From: Halicephalobus mephisto
Lineage: Eukaryota > Nematoda > Chromadorea > Rhabditida > Panagrolaimidae
Length of the DNA: 64,000 nucleotides
Direction: 5' to 3'
Assembly: GCA_009193035.1 (NCBI GenBank)
Contig: SWDT01000085.1
Coordinates: 1 to 64,000, forward strand
Below the pieces are notes generated by a model that was given only the letters and a program-made list of their open reading frames with translations, searched no databases and had not been told where the DNA came from. Position numbers and translations under genes: made by a program. Numbering within the stretch: the first letter of the stretch is position 1; each line of letters begins with the position of its first letter. Of the stretch, positions 11,927-22,671 are shown piece after piece.

Positions 11927-13459
11927 ATGGATTTATTCATTTATTTGCACGACCATGAAGGAATTTCACACAGAAAGCTTGCCTTGAATTTGGACGATCA
12001 GGTATTTATTTTTGATGAATTAATTACTGATCATAATTTCAATTTAGACTACGCTGGATCAATTCAAAGAAAAGATTCATTCGAAATGGGAAATTAACAA
12101 CAAAGATCAGGAATTATTTTTTTTAATGGAGACAAAATTTTTGGATTTGCCTCAAATAGTACTCTACCTGAAATTGGATTAAAGGATATGGATACAGTGA
12201 TCGTGGTGAGTAATTTTGATATTTTATTCTTTTGCTATATGGACATGATTTTGGAGATTGATTCCACTCAATTTACAATCATTTTTTAGAAGCATACTGA
12301 TCTCACTCTATGGAATGGCTTTCGACAAAAGGCTTCCGTATTCGATGAATCTAACATAAAGAAGTTTTCAATTCAGTTGGCTTACGAACTAATTTCGTTG
12401 GCTAATTTCTTGAGGTAAATGATGATAATAATATTTTGACTATAGATAATTTATTTTAGGAAATCGAATTTTCTCATAGCTTATCCTGAATTTGGATCGA
12501 TTTACGATAAGAAACGTTCGAAGTACTTTCGGTTGATTGACAAACATCTGGATTCCCTGGAGAAGACTGCAAAGTCATATTTCGAAGAATTCTATTTTAA
12601 CTTGCAAAGGTCGAAACCGAAAGTAAGATTTGCTATGAAAGAAGAAGGGACCCGCCCTGGAATAATCGTTATTGTCGACCATTGCCAAGGAGCCACGAAG
12701 TATTTCATGAAAACCGGCCATGATGCAGGACCCGCAGAGTCATCTGTTCGTTGCCCTCCGAATTTAAAGGAATTATTCGCATACAAGTTGCTGGAGCGGA
12801 TTGGGGTATTTTTCATTTATTTGCTTTTATTACGTATTATTATTTAGGCTGGTCCAATCGTCCATTTCCTCGACAATAGTTACACAACTGTATTTGTTGT
12901 TTATATTGCAACGGAGGAGGTCCAAGGTCTAAGGCTGATTAAAGAATTGGGAGACGAAGAATTGGCAGATGGTGGGTTCAGATCGGTAATCCGAGAAAAG
13001 ATCGTTCAGGTAACCGATATCTTTAAGACGATATCACTCGTTAATTATTTTCAGGCGTACCTTATTTTATTCCTATTCGGATTAGCGGATTTGAATGAAG
13101 AGAATTTTGGTCTCAATGCAAAACATGGTCTGTCGATATTCGACTTCTGGGTGAACAATATCAATGGACCGGATAAGGCCCTGGCTTACTTCCTTGACCC
13201 TGAAGCAAGTTTCGGGATGGGATGGGAGAACAGATACCTCCTTTTGAAAGAAGCCAATGAGGAATCGAGGAGAATGATCGCCAAAGAATCCCTGAAGCAG
13301 TGGAATATATCCGAAAACCTGGCGTTCGCTGAGAGGGATCTGCAATTGATCAAAAACAAGTTCCAAGCACACAGCGTTGAATTTGCAAATGGAATGGAAG
13401 ATCTCGATAAGTACATCAGTTCGATTAGTGACAGATTGAAGGCTTTTGAATCAATGTAA
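11927..13459 (+). pseudogene. Ubiquitin-like/kinase-like gene, copy A (one frameshift)
   Basis: Exons 11927-12001, 12048-12205, 12290-12414, 12460-12805, 12848-13009 and 13055-13459, all with GT...AG borders and matching phase apart from one missing base in exon 2. Residues 1-78 match copy B's ubiquitin-like region. The rest is a kinase-like fold: putative nucleotide-binding lysine in KYFMKTGHDAG, glutamate in LKELFAYKLLERIG, hinge VYIATEEV, catalytic-loop-like ADLNEENFGL, and IFDF in place of DFG. Length would be 423 residues. In exon 2 copy B reads TTTTTTGTTAAT where this copy has a run of eight T, losing one base near 12120 and shifting the frame. Either the copy is dead or the assembly has a homopolymer error. 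The rest of the frame is well kept, which argues for recent loss or error. Confidence 0.75.
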
Positions 13460-13557
13460 TTTTTTGCTATAAAGTTAATTCGTACTCTTGTGAAAAGTAC
13501 CAAATTTGTAAGTGGGTGAATGGTGTCCTAGAAACCCCTTTTACATACTACTAACAT

Positions 13558-13690
13558 TCCGGTCCAGACATGATCACAGCTGAGATGATTCTCGCAAGCG
13601 GCTACACTCTCCACATACCTTGCAAGGAACGCCTTCCCGAATCAATGGAAAGAGAGCAAAATGATCCTCATTCACAAGAAAGGTAACAGT
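13558..13690 (+). mobile_element. Fragment of a non-LTR (RTE-like) reverse transcriptase
   Basis: Two overlapping frames read SGPDMITAEMILASG and then, after a frame change, NAFPNQWKESKMILIHKKGN. These match the start of the RT domain in RTE/CR1-type LINEs, where a GPDxIxAE motif is followed by PxxWKxxxxIxIxKKG. Only about 130 bp is present and the frame is broken, so it is a dead scrap. No endonuclease or 3' repeat was seen. Confidence 0.6.
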
Positions 13691-13791
13691 ACTATAGTAG
13701 TACTCATTCTGGCTCATCCCATTCTCCCTCTCCGAGGGTTTGTGCTATTTTATGCAATCTAGTCAATTTTTTCTTGACTTAAATGTTTATT

Positions 13792-14190
13792 ATGAACAAC
13801 AAAGTTGTCCAAGAGTTTCGAAGAAACGCTACACCATTGACTAATTACGATGTTACAAACCTAGCTAAAGAATTAAAAATAAAGAATTTTAGAGGGGTAT
13901 TCATGAGGGATACTCTTCCAAACAGATTAATAAAATAGAAAGTGGAATCATAAATTTAGATATTAGTAAAAATACTGGTACTCATTGGGTTTGTTATTAT
14001 AAAAATAAAGAAAGATATTATTATTTCGATTCCTTTGGATTGGATCCTCCACTTGAATCACAGAATTACTTAAATTCAGAAATTTAATACACATCACTGT
14101 GGTTACTACTGTTTACTTATTTTAAAGTCATTGGAGAAATATGATTTTGAGGAGATTGTACTAAATAGAGTAGATCCATGAGATTTATTA
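13792..14190 (+). pseudogene. Polinton-type cysteine protease remnant
   Basis: The broken frame contains GTHWVCYYKNKERYYYFDSF and, after a stop and frame change, HHCGYYCLLILK. This is the His ... Cys pattern of the adenovirus-like (C5-type) maturation protease carried by Polinton/Maverick elements, where a T-H-W-x-x-Y-Y core is followed by Y-F-D-S-F-G and C-G-x-Y-C. At least one in-frame stop (near 13936) and one frameshift (near 14080) make it inactive. It lies tail to tail with the polymerase remnant at 14188-15225, consistent with a single decayed element. Confidence 0.75.
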
Positions 14191-15225
14191 GATTTTGTGA
14201 TGACCATGAGCTAATGTATCAATTTTATTCATTAAAATATACCTTTTAAACACTTCCTTGTTGTTATTATCACCACTCAATGCAACTTTATTTTGTTTTA
14301 TAGTATAAATCGTATACTTTTTAGCTTGAATCAAAAATTGTTCTTTTCTAATTACTTCATTTTCAAAGTAAACATCTTTTGTAATCATCGACTGTTAAAG
14401 TTTTGATTACATTTTTTTAACACTCTTTGATTTCTTATTCTCTTCGCTATCTCCGGTTTTATATGTATACTGTTTTGGTTTCACTGCAAGAATTTCAGCC
14501 ATAATATTTCCATTTAGTTCATGTTTAAACTTTCCAATTACTTTCTTATTAGTTTCATTATATAATGGATGATCTTTTGGATAGTCACTAAAAACGAAAT
14601 GTTCTTTCATCCCACTCATATCTTTATAAATGTCGTCAGTTTCAACTTCATAAGTTGAACTATCAGTGCCTTGATAACATAAATGTATTTTATCACAATA
14701 TCTTTTCTTCATGACATCACAACGAAACTCATTAAATATTTGCTCAAGTCTAGGATGCTAAATCCAACATAAATTGGTTTATTAAATTCTAGTTTTGTCT
14801 TTCCATTTCAACACTCAACAAATTTTCGTTGATTTTCACATGATATTTAACATGAGGTTGTCTTATCAATTTTAAAACTTTATTTTCATCTGTCACGAAA
14901 CGAATATCTACTCTATTTCGAATGCTCTCCATTGTTTTTCCAAATACAGCATTATTCATCAGTTTAAAGAAGTCTTTTTCGAAATCATTCTTAGCTTGTT
15001 TCCTCAAATTTGTACTCAACATTATATATTTTTCCATCCAATTGCTTTCTCTAAAAGTAAGAATTCTATGTACTTTCTTTAGTTTCAATCCATGATCCAG
15101 TACTTGAATCAGATTTTTACAGTGGATTATGTCCTTCTCTTTATCAAAAAGTGTATTCATTAGCTTTGAGACTTTTTGTTTATTTACTTTCGTATTTTCT
15201 GGGTAACAACTAAGACGGAAAGTAT
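14188..15225 (-). pseudogene. Protein-primed DNA polymerase B remnant, C-terminal part
   Basis: Three minus-strand blocks in order match the C-terminal half of Polinton/Maverick family-B polymerase. First SCYPENTKVNKQKVSKLM, then NDFEKDFFKLMNNAVFGKTM (the KxxxNSxYG-like region), then the HLCYQGTDSSTYEVET block (D-T-D-S motif, here degenerate as G-T-D-S), YPKDHPLYNETNKKVIGKFK, and finally YILMNKIDTLAHGHHKI before the stop at 14188. The blocks are separated by stops and frame changes near 14400 and 14750-14790. The N-terminal half of a similar polymerase lies at 16885-17812 on the opposite strand, so the element has been rearranged. Not functional. Confidence 0.85.
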
Positions 15226-15408
15226 TGCAAAAATTGAAGAAACATTATCAACAAAATAATACCTACTTTCCGAGTATCTTTTTTCCTCTTTAGTAAGGAA
15301 AATAAATGCTTAATGAGTCTAATTTTTCACAAAAAGATTTCAATTACAATAATAATATACACATACCGTGTAACTTTCAGATGAGTATTACTTTAACTGA
15401 AATATGTA
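15226..15408. other. Spacer inside the Polinton carcass
   Basis: AT-rich, no signal seen between the polymerase and ATPase remnants. Confidence 0.4.
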
Positions 15409-15745
15409 GTATAACTATCTCAATGAACAGAATAAAATTGAAGACTACTACACTAGAGTGAGGCACAATAATATTGACTGTTTCCACATTAGTCAAAACT
15501 ACGTCAAGCTTCCGAAAAACACAATTCGAGAGAACGTCAATTTCTTTATTTATCCCCACAAGATCAACAAAATTTAAATTACATTTACAAAGATCACTGT
15601 TCAGACTCAATTTCGAAAACGACTTTTTGATTTATACAAGACTTCATGAGATGAAAAGTACAATTCTGTGGCAATCGATAAGACAAGTGAAAAGAACTAT
15701 GGACGATTTAGAAAACAACTAAATACTTCCTATATGCGATGTGAT
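15409..15745 (+). pseudogene. Polinton packaging-ATPase remnant, C-terminal end
   Basis: The frame beginning near 15409 contains DYYTRVRHNNIDCFHISQNY followed by KLPKNTIRENVNFF. This matches the FtsK/HerA-type genome-packaging ATPase of Polinton/Maverick elements, in which a conserved YYTRGRHNN...C-F-Y-x-x-Q-x-Y-F-K-L-P-R-x-T-I-R-E-N-A-N segment follows the Walker B region. After a stop near 15572 the homology resumes in another frame (SVAIDKTSEKNYGRFRKQL). The Walker A part is not present in this window, so this is a truncated, frame-broken piece. Confidence 0.75.
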
Positions 15746-15955
15746 TGTTAGTAATTCGACATGCGTCGAACTGCTGCTCTGTAAGTTATTAGCTGATGAA
15801 GCCACTAAGACTTCCCAACCTAAGAATTATAAACAACGTATTAAGACGAAATCAATGAGGAATCAATTCAAGTCTTTCATTTGCTGTCACTCCAAGTCCT
15901 TTTTGGCTTTTTTCATTTTGTCCATCATATGCAGATAGTGAAGTCTTTTCTGTTT

Positions 15956-16835
15956 CTTTTCAATCGTCTCTTTACCTAGAAGCGATAGAATGATTTAAAA
16001 CATGAAATTACCTCTAAGTTCTTATTCTCCTTGTAGTGCGGGGTCTTTGGAGCTGCGTAAATGGCGAGCGCTCGATGACAGTTACGTGGCTCCTAGACCA
16101 AGCGACTTAGATTCCTACCATAGGCAGTTGCCAAATAAGTTTATTCAACATTATCAATCGAAATAGAAAGGAGACGTCTTCCCAAGCTCGTCAGCCCGAG
16201 TGACAGAGCTCCACAGAAATTCAATAGATTCAATGGACTACCTGATTCCCTCTCTTTTCTCCGGAGCTCAGTTTTGCTAGCCTTATATTGCGATCTGGGC
16301 GCGTCGGCTGATAGGGCGGAGACTCCCTGAGGACGTTGTGTGGTAGTCGGATTTTACTTATATTATTGTTACCAGATCCTTACCGTACATTTCAAGCAGT
16401 TGTTGCTCAGAATGTTAATTTCTGGGTATTGAGGTTGATTTTGTCTTCCATTTTCTTAATACGTGCGTCTTCTCTAGCTCTGATGTAATAATGTGATTCC
16501 TTAAATACAGAATGATAAATACCTTTTTAGACACATCTTTCCTTTATTATGTTTGCTCTTCTTTAAAATCCTCCATCTCATCATCATTGAGAATTGACTG
16601 AACCTCTTCTTCATCGATGGTTGATCCAAGCCCTTTACACTGAGGCTTAAATCCTGAAATAAAGGTCCAGAATTCCTCGAACTGTCATTTGGGTGGTAAT
16701 TCGAGAACTCGAACTGTTGCCAAGGAAATAACCCGACCTCTGGTCAGATTATTAGCTGAGGCAACTTCAACAAGAACTAAATCTAAAAGAAATATTTCCG
16801 TTCAAAGAATCTATTTTCTGATTATAAAGGATTTT
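15956..16835 (+). repeat. Left arm of a large inverted repeat
   Basis: This segment is the reverse complement of 25978-26836 over almost its whole length. The arms differ by small indels, the largest about 28 bp near 16130-16160 in this copy. The outer edge of the match falls at CTTTTCAATCG (15956) and the inner edge near CTGATTATAAAGGATT (16820-16835). The copy here carries the same exons as the right arm on its minus strand, but with disruptions, for example a stop in the block that reads DLSLSDEG in the right arm. Confidence 0.9.
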
Positions 16836-16884
16836 AAAACTTCGCATCTGATTATAAAGGATTTTAAACTATCGCAAAAGACAC

Positions 16885-17812
16885 CATTTATGAAAATGAA
16901 AATAATTCCATTAATCTTAATGCCTACTTTGAAAAAAAGGAAACGGGAGTAATTAATGACATGGCGACTTCAAATGCTAAAATGTATTTTAATTTAGAAG
17001 TGAAATTGTCGAGATCAAATGAGAATATAAAACATTATATTAAGACTAAAACTAAGCCCTTGTTAATTTATGATGATAGGAAAGAATTTCAGAAATGCTT
17101 GATAAATTAATAGTAGCTGAATTACAAGGATCTGATTGGCGTTTTCAGAAAATCAATCGCTTATTAATGCATCAATCCAAATACCAACCATTTAAAGGTG
17201 GTTCTTGTTTGGAATTACCCAAATGGATCAAGGACAAGAAAGCTATTGTAAACATTAAAAACGAAGATGAAAGATATTTTGTGATATTTATTAGCAGCTT
17301 TACATCCCATTGAAAAGAATGCCCAAAGAGTCTCAAAATACAAACAATATGAAAATGAATTGACTTTTGACACAATTAAATTTCCTATTAAAATAACCGA
17401 TATTCCAAAAATCGAAAACATGAACAACTTGGCAATTAACGTTTTCAGTAATGAAAAAGAAGAAATTATTAGAATTCATACTTCAAAACAAAAGGAAGAG
17501 CGAATCATAGATCTATTTCTGATGAATAATCAAAATGATGACAACTCTCACTATTGTTGGATCAACAACATAAATCGTTTCTTAGGTAATGAAGACAACT
17601 CTCACTATTGTTGGATTGAAAACATAAATCGTTTCTTAGATACTGAAGACAACAATCATACTGGTAATCAATATACTTGCGATCTATGTTTTGTACATTT
17701 TAGTGCGAAACATAAATATAATCAACATGTTGAAGAATGTAGTGAAAATAAACCCGTTTTATTCAAAGACCCAATTAAAAATTATGTTAATTTTGCAATT
17801 CAAACTCGCTAA
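16885..17812 (+). pseudogene. Polinton DNA polymerase B remnant, N-terminal part
   Basis: Successive blocks match the N-terminal region of Polinton-type polymerases and their animal-genome relatives: YFEKKETGVINDMATSN, then MYFNLEVKLSRSNENIKHY, then GSDWRFQKINRLLMHQSKYQ, then FPIKITDIPKIENMNNLAIN, and a Cys/His block CDLCFVHFSAKHKYNQHVEE typical of this family. Stops and frame changes occur near 17105 and 17285. An in-frame tandem duplication of 54 bp (17540-17593 and 17594-17647) repeats DNSHYCWI..NINRFL. The fragment ends at the 3' end of copy B, the two sharing the boundary near 17790. Confidence 0.8.
17540..17647 (+). repeat. 54-bp tandem duplication inside the polymerase remnant
   Basis: Two 54-bp units beginning GACAACTCTCACTATTGTTG follow one another with a few substitutions. 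The unit length keeps the reading frame (18 residues). Confidence 0.9.
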
Positions 17813-19466
17813 ACTTTGACGCATTTTCCTTGACCGTCCGCACATACTGTATCAGATCATCGGTTTTTTCCTTCCTGTCAAAGTGCGGCTTCTTTTCTTC
17901 GAAGATTCTTTTGTTTTCATTCAAAAACCTTTCCAGCGTCTCATCCACTTTTCTCACAAAATTCGACTCTTTCAAATAGTTCTTCCCTATTTCGAGTCTC
18001 TCCTGGAACGTCCCGAGAACCCTGCTAAAACAAAATTTAGTTGTCGGAGAAAATTTTAACCAAAACGGGAGCTAAAACAATGTTTGAGAGCTTACTTGAT
18101 TTTTTCGATCTGTCTAACTTTATCATAGTAATCTATCCTCACATCAAACGAACGACGTTCAATCAGGAAAAAGTCGACAATGAACGGAGAGCCATGACTG
18201 TCCACTCCCATATTAGCCAAATGATGATCGGCCATGTTCAGAACTGTGTAGAGACAGAGCATTTGGACCACAGCTTTTGCGTATTTGCTCAAATCCCCCA
18301 CTTCGCTTGATTCAACCTCCTCAATCGTCTTGAAATTAGGAATTTCTCGGCTAGCTATGTACAAAATCCATCGGGAGTCTCCATCGTGCGGGACAAAGTG
18401 GACCTCCGGGCCAACTCCGAGTTCTTGTAGGATCCTATAGGCGAGCAATTCCTTAAGGTCCAAATCTCCACGAGTACCTAAATAAATTTCAAAAGGTACT
18501 AATTTTCATTCGCTTAATAAAACTTACAGCTGTCACGGGCCCCACCTCCATGATGTGTCTTGATATAGTATTTAATTGTTGTATTCTCCACTTCCACAAG
18601 ACAGATACATCCACGACGACTCCCTTCTGATCGACTGGCAAACTTTATGTTTGGATTTCTCTCACGATACAGATTTTTGAAGTATATTCTTGCGGAACTC
18701 TAAATAAAACATTGTTACTTGATTCCACTCAAATTAACTCATACTCACCTCAATTGCTTCTCGAGTTATGTCATAGTACGAGAAAATCATCCTTACAATC
18801 TTATCAAATTTTTCAGCGAAATCCGGATAAATAGAACAAAAGCTGCCGGTGCTTAATTGCTTGATGAATTTCTGACAACCATCATGAATCACTTTCTTCT
18901 CATCTTCGATACGTGCTTCCTTGAAAGTATTGGCTCTTTTCAACAATGCCGTCCAAGTTGGTAACAATGCGTGTTTCTAGAATATGAAATTAAAGAATAA
19001 ATTCCATTAAATTCATTAACTAATAATGCGATTCTTTATATTATAATATTACAACACAGTTTTCAGCAAGATTCTCAGAACTTTGTTATAAATTCATCCT
19101 AACTATAAAGATGAATCTAGCAGGATCTATATCGAAAATCATGTCCATATAGCAAAAACAAAGAATATCATTATAAAATTACTTACCACAATCACTTTGT
19201 CCATATCCTTCAATCCAATTTCAGATAAAGTACTATTTGAGGCAAATCCAAAAATTTTGTCTCCATTAACAAAAAATAATTCCTGATCTTTGTTGTCAAT
19301 TTCCCATTCCGAACGAATCTTCTCCCTCAATTGCTCCAACATGGTCTAAAATAAATTGCGATTAATAATTAATTATTCTATATAAAAATACCCCATCGGT
19401 GAATTTCGACACAAATTCTTTGTGGCAAACTCCTTCGTTATTGTGCAAAACGATGAGCAATTGCAT
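17787..19466 (-). CDS. Ubiquitin-like/kinase-like gene, copy B (intact)
   Basis: Six exons on the minus strand: 19392-19466, 19187-19345, 18749-18976, 18528-18699, 18096-18477 and 17787-18024. All borders are GT...AG and phases match, giving 417 residues. Residues 1-78 look like a ubiquitin-like beta-grasp (MQLLIVLHNNEG start, later DQELFFVNGDKIFGFASNST and GLKDMDKVIV). Residues about 180-320 have a kinase-like core: putative ATP-binding lysine about 200 (IKYYIKTHHGGG), glutamate about 221 (DLKELLAYRILQELG), hinge WILYIASREI, catalytic loop MADHHLANMG (Asp 295, Asn 300) and IVDFF (Asp 313). The D-x-H-x-x-N pattern with a DF resembles PI3K/PI4K, HipA and APH-type kinases more than ordinary protein kinases. 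The C-terminus is charged and helical. Ubiquitin-like plus PI4K-like order recalls plant PI4K-gamma, but sequence homology to it is not claimed. Confidence 0.85.
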
Positions 19467-20234
19467 TACGAAAATCTAAAATATAAGCGCATATTATAAA
19501 ATGCTAGAAGAAAATATTACCAATATTAATTAATAAGGTCTACGTAGTTATATATCAAATTGCAACAAGGGTTGAAAGGGAAGGCTATTAACACAGGGAA
19601 ATGCAAAAAAGTTTGGTAGATAAAAGTAGAAACAAATTGAGATACAACGCCAAAAAACGGGCTACTTTGAATGTGTATAAATAAAAAGAATTAGCTGCGG
19701 CAACGATGGTCTCTGTCACATTTCGCCCAAAATGGCGAATCTTGAGATTTCTTTTTTTTTCGTGTTAGGACCGCAGATTTCCTAGTTTTTAGAATTACTT
19801 ACCATTAAATCTACTTCTCGTTGTTACTTAATTATCACAATATATTTCACAATTTTCTCCATCTTCGTACTTACAAATAATTATTCATATTCATTTTTAC
19901 AGAAAAATAATATATCGAATTATTATCATAGATCTATTCAGTTGCAAAATGAATGCTTTCAATAAAATTTCATATATCAGTTTAGGAGTAATCGAGAGTT
20001 CTTAAACTCATTAACTAAAGATATGAATAGTACAAAATTAACAAAAGAAAATCAAGACTTTTTGGATACATTAAACTAAAAAGATGAAATTATAAAAATA
20101 TTTTAATCATATTTTATTTTTAATTCTTTCATATGCAATTCAACAAATAGATTAATGTTATCAAATTCAATTAAATTGTTATTAATATCTACTAATTTTA
20201 ACATTATTTTATTTGGTCTGCTTACTACTTTATG
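19467..20234. other. Upstream region of copy B, shared with copies A and C
   Basis: No gene seen. 19555-19690 resembles 22850-22990 upstream of copy C, with common stretches such as ACACAG, ATGCAAAAA and a TTTGAATNTGTATAA tail. 19780-19900 is an inverted copy of 11440-11600. These are candidate promoter regions retained with the gene duplications. Confidence 0.6.
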
Positions 20235-20807
20235 TTAAATAATTTGTCTTCGTTCTATACTAATTAGTGGGTTAAGTCTAAACTTATAAATCGAATTCAT
20301 TTTTCTATTATTGATATAAGAGTCATCTATTAAGTTACACAAAATAAAAACATTATCAACGGTTTTTGAATTGTACTTATTTTTGGAAATATGTTTACCG
20401 TATGTTAAAATTTCGCCACCAAGTCCGAAAACATTAGATAGTGTATTTTGCTTGCTAAAGTCAATCGAATAGGCACTTTTTATGATATTAATAGTAATCT
20501 TACATTCCTTTAAACTTGCTTTGAAAAAGTCTTTATCATTTTGAAGCAATCCATTAATTATCATGATTAATTCACTAAAATCATATTTACCATTCGGAAT
20601 ATCTATAAACTTTTCTTCTTTAATTGGATTATTATTTTGATCAACTCCATCAACAATGTAATAAAATTTGTTATTTGTAAAATTTATATTTTTTTGTTAA
20701 TTTCCAGTGTTCCATCCAATTTCATAGTTCTTGTCTAAAAACTCATGTAGGAACGAATATTCAAAGATTGATTCGTTGGATGTCAAATTCAAATTGAAGT
20801 AAGCCAT
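20235..20807 (-). pseudogene. Polinton-type structural protein remnant
   Basis: The minus-strand frame from ATG 20807 reads MAYFNLNLTSNESIFEYSFL, then after an in-frame TAA near 20700 continues with NNKFYYIVDGVDQ, IPNGKYDFSELI, KSAYSIDFSKQNTLSNVFGL and a C-terminal block ending at 20235. The layout (ESIFEYSF start, IPxGxYxxxxLI, then a Y-x-I-D-F-x-x-x-N-S-I-G-x-x-L-G-F core) is shared by a small protein found with Polintons/adintovirus-like elements in many animals, thought to be a virion component. One stop and a small gap make this copy defective. It sits between copies B and C. Confidence 0.65.
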
Positions 20808-20917
20808 TTATGAGAATGAAAATTTCAATTCTTTATTCGAATCAGTCATTACAAAGAGTGTTTTGATTTTTTACAGTGACTTCCAAATTTAATTACAATA
20901 ATTCAACGAAGAAGAGA

Positions 20918-22671
20918 TCACAAATTATTTATTTGATTGATCTTTTCACGAACAATAATGATGTACTCTTTAAGATTTTCTGTTCCCTTGTTGAAAAGTA
21001 AATCCGCTCGATTGAAGACTTCCTTTCCTTCGTCCAGCTTTGCGAGGGCTACATCCAGTTTTGAACTGATTTCCCATTGAGCGATGCACTCCTTTGCAAT
21101 TTTGAGCTGTTCCTCGAACGTCATTTCCAAAAACAGAATTCATTATCTTCTCAATTAATACAAAAAAATACGTACCTTAACTAAATCCAAAAACCGTCCT
21201 AAATTCATCTTCAGCTGAGCAACCAAACTCATCGCAGTTTTTGGTCGATTTATTCCTTCGAAACCGATCGAACTATCGATAAAACCTGTTCGAAAATCCA
21301 CGATATGGAAGGAAGCAATGTGCTCGTTGAAGCCAATATTTTCAGCATTCAGATCGTCAAGTCCGAGAATTTGCGTCAAAAGCGATAATTGAACGATACC
21401 TTTCGCAAATGCTTCTTGCGTTTTGACCAGTTTGGGTTCGAAATCAACCATAAATACGCATCGATTGGAAATGTAAACTAATCTTAAATAGGTAGACATT
21501 TACCAATCCTTTTCCAGCATTGCAATAGTTTTGAATCCGGATATTTCCTCACCACAAATATATACGATTCTATCAGATGCAACAACATTTGGGATGAATT
21601 CAACAACGGCTCCAACGCTGAGGATTTCCAAAAATTTGTAGATAAACAATTCGATCATACTAAGAAGACCATGTTGAGTAACTAAAGATTTTTATTTTTA
21701 AATAATAAATAAAAATATTGAATCATATCAAAGAACTTACTCGAAATACTCGATGCGTTGTGATTCGTTTTGACGTAAAACACGCGCTGAATTTCATCGA
21801 AACTAACAATACATATCGCTCCAGAACGAGTACCTAAACATTTCTTAAAAATCAAAACCAACAATTAATAAATTTATGCGTACCTGAGGGTTTGTTCTTG
21901 AACTCAACGTCGATCAATTTATCGCTGAATTTGCGAATAAAGAACGATTTAGCAGCCTCTTTGATGAAAGTCGGAATGTTATCCAGGAATGTGGCATACT
22001 CTCTACGGAAATAAATCCATTCAAGTGCATAACTTGAATAAGCATCAAAAAGTCCGGTTTGTTCCAATGTTTTGGATTTCTCATTAGCTCTGATTGCATG
22101 TTCTTTCTTGGTCCTATTATCCTCTGCTTCACGAAAGTTTTGCACTATTAACACGTAGACAGGCCATTGTGAGGAAAAGGAATGTCTCTAAAATCAAAAA
22201 TATTAGTAATACTGAAGTATCGATGCATATTTATAATATTCTAGCCACAAATGTAAACTTAACAGAGCACGTGTCGAAAATTATGCCCAAATAGTCAAAA
22301 AATAGTGATATGAATTTGATTTTGTTATAAATTTTGATACATTCTAGCCATAAAAATAGCTGAATCCCAAAAACCTTGCCTAAATAGTGCGAAACAAGAT
22401 TTAACTTACTACAATAATGGTATCTTTGTCCTTAATTCCGGCCGCCACCAAAGTGCCAAAACGAAGTTTGTCATCCTTGTAAAATAATTCTTGATCGACA
22501 CCCCTGATATGAAAAGCATTCTCCACTGCTTCCTCCAACTCTTCCACTGTTGCCTAAATTAATGCGTTTCAAGATTAATCAAAATAAGAAACAAACTTCA
22601 TTGCCTAGAGTGCACTTTCGATCGCCATGTGACTTTCCTTCATGATCTTGTAACTCGATAATCAACTGCAT
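20918..22671 (-). CDS. Ubiquitin-like/kinase-like gene, copy C (one unresolved junction)
   Basis: Minus-strand exons: 22597-22671, 22410-22553, 21884-22187, 21741-21833, about 21506-21682, about 21169-21499 and 20918-21118. The N-terminus MQLIIELQDHEGK and later LFYKDDKLRFG match the ubiquitin-like part of copies A and B. The kinase-like part has FYVKTNHNAS (lysine), ISGFKTIAMLEKDW after the hinge, the catalytic-loop-like LDDLNAENIGF and HIVDFRTGF. The C-terminal helices match copy A. At the fifth/sixth exon border a good donor (TG|GTAAAT, about 21505) has no acceptor that keeps the frame: AG sites before 21430 give a stop or frameshift, and read-through meets TAA. Either the copy is newly disabled, the splice is unusual, or a base is wrong. 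The last intron uses an atypical TTCGAG acceptor. Confidence 0.65.

Noticed and set aside
16689..16952. 87-codon plus frame in the left arm
   Set aside because: It is antisense to the exon carried by the inverted-repeat arm and ends in direct repeats.
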